Below, piece after piece: positions 12,475 through 16,035 of a stretch of DNA of 16,035 nt (positions are counted from its first letter, which is position 1; each line of letters begins with the position of its first letter). Origin of the DNA: Victivallaceae bacterium (lineage in GTDB: Bacteria > Verrucomicrobiota > Lentisphaeria > Victivallales > Victivallaceae); NCBI GenBank assembly GCA_016292515.1, contig JAEDIJ010000042.1, positions 1-16,035 of the forward strand. The letters are read 5' to 3'. The notes under the pieces were generated by a model, which ran no database searches, was not told the origin of the DNA, and saw only the letters and a list, made by a program, of their open reading frames with translations. A program made the translations under genes and the position numbers.

Positions 12475-12857
12475 TATCTCACTTCCACTTCGAGATCAAA
12501 TACTTTCGCCGGGCGGACATTTTTTTCCCAATTCCGGCGATAGTACAGACGAAGCCGGGTCTTGCCGGGTGCGACGGCTTGAAAGATCCATTGCATCTGA
12601 CCTCCGGCGCCGACGAAATAGGGGTCGCGGGAGGCGGGGACGTAACGGGATGCCGTGACTTTGCAGACTTTTTTGTCGGGAGCGCGGAAAAATTCCCATG
12701 CGTAGCCGGTGGAGCCGTTGGAGTAAAGCGAGAGGGAAAACGACTCCCCTTTTTTTACCGTGATGGAGGAGGCGCTGTCCCTTTCGGTGAGGACAAGCGG
12801 AGTCGACGCGCAACCGGCGAGCAACAGCAGTGCCGCAAAAAGCGCAAATGCTTTCAT
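12474..12857 (-). CDS. Chagasin-type (I42) cysteine-protease-inhibitor lipoprotein
   Basis: 127 residues. The signal peptide ends in the lipobox LLAGC (Cys16), so the mature protein should be lipid-anchored to a membrane. The body has the three loops that chagasin-family inhibitors insert into papain-like proteases: NGSTGYAW (47-54, for the NPTTGY-W loop), GAGGQ (83-87) and RRNWE (107-111, for RPWE), on an immunoglobulin-like beta fold. In bacteria such proteins are thought to guard against own or foreign cysteine proteases; the target here is unknown. It lies 15 nt after hisB on the same strand. Its stop codon TAA shares its last base in transcript order with the edge of the repeat element, so the element abuts the gene without cutting off a recognisable part of the domain. 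Confidence 0.85.
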   Translation of the reverse strand: MKAFALFAALLLLAGCASTPLVLTERDSASSITVKKGESFSLSLYSNGSTGYAWEFFRAPDKKVCKVTASRYVPASRDPYFVGAGGQMQWIFQAVAPGKTRLRLYYRRNWEKNVRPAKVFDLEVEVR

Positions 12858-12872
12858 CGCCGCGACTCTTGC

Positions 12873-13466
12873 TTACAGCGACCCTTTGGTGGAAAGGACG
12901 CCTACGATGCGCGGATCGATCGTCGTCGCCATATCAAGCGCGCGCGCCAAGCCTTTGAAAACCGCCTCGAAAAGGTGGTGGTTTTCTCCCGTGGCGATCT
13001 GGCGGATATGGAGATTGAGACCGCATTTGACGCAGAAAGCCTGAAAGAATTCGTGAAAGAGGCAACTGTCGAAACCTGCGACGAGTTCGGCGACCGGACG
13101 GACGTCGTAGTAAAGCCCGGGTCTGCCGGAAAGGTCGAGAGAGATCATCACGAGCGTTTCATCCATCGGCAGAAGACATTCGCCGTAGCGGCGGATGCCC
13201 GCCTTGTCGCCGAGCGCTTTCAGAAACGCTTCGCCGAGGACGAGTCCGAGGTCTTCAAAGGTGTGATGCGCGTCGACTGCGAGGTCGCCGTGGGCGCGGA
13301 CGTCGAGATCGAAAAATCCGTGACGCGACCACAATTCAAGCATATGATCGAGAAACGGCACGCCGGTGTCGATGTTGCTTTTGCCGGAACCGTCGATCGC
13401 GATCTTGACCTTGATGTCGGTTTCACGCGTCTTGCGGCTGACGGAAGATGTGCGGGATTTTTTCAT
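12873..13466 (-). CDS. hisB: Imidazoleglycerol-phosphate dehydratase (HisB)
   Basis: Removes water from D-erythro-imidazole-glycerol phosphate to give imidazole-acetol phosphate, in cytoplasmic histidine synthesis. 197 residues, the monofunctional form (no histidinol-phosphatase domain). Seen: GVPFLDHMLELWSRHG (35-50), the metal-binding DAHHTFEDLG (65-74), PMDETL (100-105), FHEFFQAF (137-144), GENHHLFEAVFKGLARAL (160-177) and the terminal STKG (192-195). The two HHXXE-like motifs that bind manganese are intact. It starts 3 nt after the stop of the prepilin-type gene and has no strong ribosome binding site, so it is probably translated by coupling. No other his gene is nearby, so the histidine pathway is scattered in this genome. 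Confidence 0.96.
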   Translation of the reverse strand: MKKSRTSSVSRKTRETDIKVKIAIDGSGKSNIDTGVPFLDHMLELWSRHGFFDLDVRAHGDLAVDAHHTFEDLGLVLGEAFLKALGDKAGIRRYGECLLPMDETLVMISLDLSGRPGLYYDVRPVAELVAGFDSCLFHEFFQAFCVKCGLNLHIRQIATGENHHLFEAVFKGLARALDMATTIDPRIVGVLSTKGSL

Positions 13467-13469
13467 GAT

Positions 13470-14153
13470 TTACTTTTTCAGTTTGATCGGTTGAGAACCG
13501 CCGTTGATCGGCATATAAACGGGCAAAGCATCCGTTTTGGTGAGATCGAGCGTTTCGGAGTGACCGTCCAGGCAGAAAATGTTGGCTTCGCCGCGGTGCG
13601 CGTCGGTGAGTTGGAGACTGTTGTAGGCGGTCGGGTCGATCGACGGCGAGCCGGGGGTGAAGCAGCCGCCGATGAAAATGTGGGCGGCGTCGATCACCTT
13701 GTTTTTGCTCTTGCTTTTGGTGTATTTGGTGCCGCGGAAATCCAAAAAGAAGAGCGTGGCGTCGCTGCCTTGAAGTTTCCCGGTGCTCTGCGACGCCACG
13801 ACGCCGTAACCGTTGTTGAGCACGGTGGTTTCCGTGTCGCCGGAGGGGTCGGTTTCGTCCGTCTGGTAGGCGATGCTGGGGCAACGGTAGGCTTTCATAT
13901 CGGAAAGCAGACTGTGATCGTAGAGATACTTGCTCCAAATGGAAGTTCCCGTGGAGCCGGAAACAAGGCAGTTGTCGGTTGCCGCCATTTCGTTGATCAG
14001 GGTCGCCATCGTGTTTTTCTGATTGCTGATGCAGTTGGTCTTTTCGGCGGATGCGCTGGCGCCGCCGAGGGCGGGCAACAGCAGTCCGGCGAGAATGCCG
14101 ATGATGGCGATGACGACGAGAAGTTCGACGAGGGTGAAGAATCGTTTTTTCAT
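13470..14153 (-). CDS. Prepilin-type protein with H-X9-DG tail
   Basis: 227 residues. The N-terminus MKKRFFTLVELL followed by VVIAIIGILAGLLLPAL is a type IV prepilin/pseudopilin leader and membrane helix; Glu at +5 of the mature protein is present, but the residue before the cleavage site is Phe, not the usual Gly. The C-terminus has His-X9-Asp-Gly (AHRGEANIFCLDGHSETL), the signature of the prepilin-type processing-associated H-X9-DG group found in large numbers in Planctomycetes and Lentisphaerota. Function of that group is unknown; it may be secreted or surface-bound after processing. The start at 14153 is chosen because GGAG lies 6 nt upstream and the leader begins there; upstream in-frame ATGs at 14165 and 14201 add no leader-like sequence. 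It heads an apparent operon with hisB and the I42 lipoprotein. Confidence 0.87.
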   Translation of the reverse strand: MKKRFFTLVELLVVIAIIGILAGLLLPALGGASASAEKTNCISNQKNTMATLINEMAATDNCLVSGSTGTSIWSKYLYDHSLLSDMKAYRCPSIAYQTDETDPSGDTETTVLNNGYGVVASQSTGKLQGSDATLFFLDFRGTKYTKSKSKNKVIDAAHIFIGGCFTPGSPSIDPTAYNSLQLTDAHRGEANIFCLDGHSETLDLTKTDALPVYMPINGGSQPIKLKK

Positions 14154-14203
14154 AAAAATCTCCATATTGGATCCGGGTTGACGATAAAGATATCCTCTCA
14201 TAT

Positions 14204-14232
14204 AGGATACAGTTTGCGTCCTGTTTTGTCAA
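14204..14232 (-). promoter_or_regulatory. Sigma70-type promoter for prepilin-hisB-lipoprotein
   Basis: On the minus strand TTGACA (14232-14227), a 17-bp spacer and TATCCT (14209-14204) make a good promoter, with transcription expected from about 14198 and a leader of about 45 nt. A short inverted repeat (TATCCT at 14191-14196 against AGGATA at 14204-14209, 7 bp apart) overlaps the -10 and start region and could be a binding site, though it may be chance. Confidence 0.72.
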
Positions 14233-14283
14233 GCAAAAGCGGCGCAAAACCCCCGTTTTTTTCAAAAAAAATGCAAAAACACA

Positions 14284-14312
14284 TTGAAAAATCGCTCTTG
14301 AAGTGATACTAT
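14284..14312 (+). promoter_or_regulatory. Sigma70-type promoter for the nuclease-fold gene and GspG-like gene
   Basis: TTGAAA (14284-14289), 17 bp, TACTAT (14307-14312); transcription should start near 14319, about 38 nt before the ATG at 14357. The A/T tracts at 14254-14280 may work as an UP element. It lies back-to-back with the minus-strand promoter at 14204-14232, so the two prepilin-type genes are read divergently. Confidence 0.65.
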
Positions 14313-14356
14313 TCAAACACAGCAGGTTTCCCTGCAAGTTGGCAGAAAGGGAAAAA

Positions 14357-15205
14357 ATGGCGTTTTTCAACAGATTTTTCAGAGCGTTTTTCGGAATTTT
14401 CCGTCATTTCGCCCGCAGACCGCTCGTCGTGATGAGTTACAATTTGCGGACGGGGGGCGTCGCGCGGGAAAACGACGCCGCCAAGGGATTGAATTGGGAC
14501 GTCCGTCTGCCCGCCGTGCTGGAAATGCTGGATCGTCATCACCCGCATCTCGTCGGCACGCAGGAGTTGCGCGATTATCAACTCAATGAGATTTTACAAT
14601 CGACGAATTACCAGAGCGTCGGCATCGCCCGCAACGGGCGTTTGAGCGGTGACGAATTCACGGCGATCCTCTACGATCCGCTGCGTTTGGGGTTGATCAG
14701 CTCCGGAACTTTCTGGCTTTCGCAGACGCCGGGGACGCCCTCGGTCGGCTATGACGCGCGCTTCCCGCGCATCGCGACGTGGGGAGTTTTTCTCGACCGC
14801 AAAACCGGCAAAAAAATCGCTTTTTACAATACCCATTTGGATCACATCGGCGCGATCGCCCGTCAGGAGGGGATCAAAATGATCGTGCGTCACGCGGAAA
14901 AGGAAGCGGCGCATCTGCCGCTCGTGCTGACGGGGGATTTCAACGCGATCCCGGGGACGCCGACCTACCGCACGGCGACTTCGTTTTTTCGCGACGCGCG
15001 CGAAGTTTCCGCCAAAAGCGCGGGGGCGCAATACACCTTTCACGGTTACCGCGACATCCCGGCGGGACGCAGCGGCGCCGTGCTCGATTACATTTTCACT
15101 TCGCCGCAGGTCAATGTCCTGTGGCACTACGTCGACGTTTACAAACCCAAGGGCATTTTCCCGTCGGATCACGCTCCTTTGGTCGCTAAAATCACTTTAC
15201 CGTAA
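14357..15205 (+). CDS. Endonuclease/exonuclease/phosphatase (EEP) superfamily protein
   Basis: 282 residues of the DNase I/sphingomyelinase-like fold, a metal-dependent phosphodiesterase or phosphatase. All core catalytic positions are visible: Asn29 (MSYNLRTGG), Glu70 (LVGTQE), His160 (FYNTHLDH), Asp194 and Asn196 (LTGDFNAIP), Asp244 (LDYIF) and Asp271-His272 (SDHAPLV). The pattern is like the sugar- or lipid-associated EEP branch rather than ExoIII/XthA, but the substrate is unknown. Before the domain is an unusual stretch MAFFNRFFRAFFGIFRHFAR, alternating Phe and basic residues, which could be an amphipathic membrane-binding helix. It is not a classical signal peptide. Start chosen from AAAGGGA 6 nt before the ATG; the frame is open upstream to 14303. 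A GspG-like gene follows after 16 nt. Confidence 0.88.
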   Translation: MAFFNRFFRAFFGIFRHFARRPLVVMSYNLRTGGVARENDAAKGLNWDVRLPAVLEMLDRHHPHLVGTQELRDYQLNEILQSTNYQSVGIARNGRLSGDEFTAILYDPLRLGLISSGTFWLSQTPGTPSVGYDARFPRIATWGVFLDRKTGKKIAFYNTHLDHIGAIARQEGIKMIVRHAEKEAAHLPLVLTGDFNAIPGTPTYRTATSFFRDAREVSAKSAGAQYTFHGYRDIPAGRSGAVLDYIFTSPQVNVLWHYVDVYKPKGIFPSDHAPLVAKITLP

Positions 15206-15221
15206 AAAGAAAGGAAAAAAT

Positions 15222-15866
15222 ATGAAAAGAAAGTGTTTCACCCTCGTCGAATTGCTCGCCGTCATCGCCATCATCGGTATTCTCGCCGGCATTTTGATCC
15301 CCGTCGTTTCCGGAGTTCAGTTGCGCGGCAAGATCACGCAGGCCAAAAGCGATATGAAGACCATCGAGACCGCGCTGGAAGCCTATGCCGCGGACAACGG
15401 CGGAAAATATGCCGGATACAATTACAAGTGGAACAACAAAACGCAGACCAAGGTCGGCACCAAGTTCCTCCGCGTGACCGATCCCCAGAACATCCTTCTG
15501 GAATTGTGCGACCCGGAAAATTCCGGCATCAAGTGCACCAGCAACAAACGGAAGATCCGCTATCTCGACCCCTCCCAGAACTACACCGGCAATACCTCCG
15601 ACTCCCTGTGGCTGGATCCCTGGGGCGGCAAATACACCATTTTGCTGTGCATGGACGGCAGCGGCAAGGTTTTCCCGCATCAGAAATCCAACGGCGGCAA
15701 ATCGACTTCCGGCGCGACGGAGTCGAACAGCCACACCGTTTACAGCAGTATCGCGCTCTGGTCGAATGGTCCCGACGGCACGGATGCGCAGGGTACCAAC
15801 TCCGAATCGGATACCTGCGGCACCAACAGCGCGACGGCGGACGATGTCGCCAGCTGGCATAAGTAA
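15222..15866 (+). CDS. GspG-like type II secretion pseudopilin / prepilin-type protein
   Basis: 214 residues. Leader MKRKC, then FTLVELLAVIAIIGILAG with Glu at mature position 5, then the amphipathic helix with AKSDMKTIETALEAYAADNG typical of the major pseudopilin GspG. The C-terminal part has LDPWGGKYTIL (126-136) and SSIALWSNGPDGTDA, matching the GspG 'DPWG-Y' and 'SxGxDG' motifs, which form the calcium-binding end in known GspG proteins. Residue -1 is Cys instead of Gly. It is longer than a usual GspG (about 140-150), with a Ser/Thr/Asn-rich insert and tail, so it may be a secreted-type relative and not the core pseudopilin. AAGGA lies 7 nt before the start. No gsp neighbours are present; the upstream partner is the EEP protein. 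Confidence 0.85.
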   Translation: MKRKCFTLVELLAVIAIIGILAGILIPVVSGVQLRGKITQAKSDMKTIETALEAYAADNGGKYAGYNYKWNNKTQTKVGTKFLRVTDPQNILLELCDPENSGIKCTSNKRKIRYLDPSQNYTGNTSDSLWLDPWGGKYTILLCMDGSGKVFPHQKSNGGKSTSGATESNSHTVYSSIALWSNGPDGTDAQGTNSESDTCGTNSATADDVASWHK

Positions 15867-15874
15867 GAGACAAA

Positions 15875-16035
15875 AGTTTTAAGTTATAAGTTATAAGTGC
15901 TTGGTCGGGGGCTTTGTCCCCGTACCCCTAAATGCGCAAACGCATCGCGTTTGCTTACAGAGCGACACAAAACGGCAGTACGCAAATTGTTTCGGCAATG
16001 CGTACTGCCGATCGCTTTTTTCTAAGCAAACGCGA
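15875..16035 (+). repeat. Repeat element copy 2 (cut by the window end)
   Basis: Begins 8 nt after the GspG-like stop. Its first 30 bases (15875-15904) match the end of copy 1 (12241-12270) at 29 of 30 positions. From AAGTGCTTGG onward it follows the minus-strand reading of copy 1: a GC-rich hairpin (CGGGG/CCCCG near 15906-15922), a swapped small hairpin (GCAAACGC/GCGTTTGC, 15936-15954), the segment GCTTACAGAGCGA, the terminator stem and T-run, then AAGCAAACGCG. The last roughly 75 bp expected from copy 1 lie beyond the window. Confidence 0.85.
15961..16021 (+). terminator. Intrinsic terminator inside repeat element copy 2
   Basis: GGCAGTACGC (15974-15983) pairs perfectly with GCGTACTGCC (16000-16009) around a 16-nt loop; AGCGA (15961-15965) and TCGCT (16012-16016) add an outer stem, and a run of T's follows to 16021. 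The loop has a further ATTG/CAAT pairing. It should end the EEP-GspG transcript about 95-155 nt after the stop. Confidence 0.75.

Noticed and set aside
12579..14306. 575-codon open frame on the plus strand
   Set aside because: Antisense across the I42 lipoprotein, hisB and the prepilin-type gene, all of which have family motifs on the minus strand.
1..16035. tRNA, rRNA or riboswitch genes
   Set aside because: No cloverleaf with a CCA end, no rRNA-like stretch and no recognisable riboswitch core was seen; leaders of the operons are too short for a riboswitch.

Overview
The window reads as a chromosomal stretch of a Gram-negative bacterium of the PVC group, most likely a member of the Lentisphaerota (Victivallales-like). 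This placement is inference. It rests on the two prepilin-type proteins with the FTLVELL(V/A)VIAIIGILAG leader (one with an H-X9-DG tail), on a full Kdo/heptose lipopolysaccharide toolkit, on a secreted GH42-like protein, and on tightly packed genes with GGAG-type ribosome binding sites. No rRNA or tRNA gene is visible to fix the taxonomy.

Layout. (1) 1-446 holds no credible gene but carries short hairpins and a direct repeat, then a near-consensus promoter with a palindrome inside it. (2) 447-2113, plus strand: a TetR-family regulator followed 38 bp later by fabH, ending at a bidirectional terminator. (3) 12170 down to 2179, minus strand: one long gene string, apparently transcribed from a TTGACA/TATATT promoter at 12191-12220. 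In order of transcription it holds a HAD-IB phosphatase, a one-helix membrane protein, hldA, kdsB, kdsA, kdsC, an 809-residue LptA/OstA-like repeat protein, ddh (meso-diaminopimelate dehydrogenase), xseB and a secreted GH42-like protein. Most junctions are overlaps of 4-14 nt or gaps of about 3 nt. (4) 12234-12474: a 234-bp repeat element with inverted ends. (5) 14153 down to 12474, minus strand: an H-X9-DG prepilin-type protein, hisB and a chagasin-type (I42) protease-inhibitor lipoprotein. (6) From a divergent promoter region, 14357-15866, plus strand: an endonuclease/exonuclease/phosphatase-family protein and a GspG-like pseudopilin. (7) 15875 to the window end: a second copy of the repeat element, cut by the window edge.

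The central string makes and exports inner-core LPS. HldA phosphorylates heptose-7-P. KdsA, KdsC and KdsB make Kdo-8-P, Kdo and CMP-Kdo. The OstA-repeat protein probably helps carry LPS across the periplasm. Ddh adds the meso-DAP supply for peptidoglycan, so the string is largely a cell-envelope operon. kdsD, gmhA/gmhB, hldC, waaA, lptC and lptD are not in the window.

The most unusual feature is the repeat element. Both copies lie directly behind a stop codon and in the same orientation relative to the upstream gene. Both carry a strong stem-loop plus T-run that looks like an intrinsic terminator. Between copies one hairpin has been replaced by another of different sequence but the same fold. 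The second is the single-chain OstA protein, whose roughly 180-residue internal repeats suggest a covalent LptA-type bridge.
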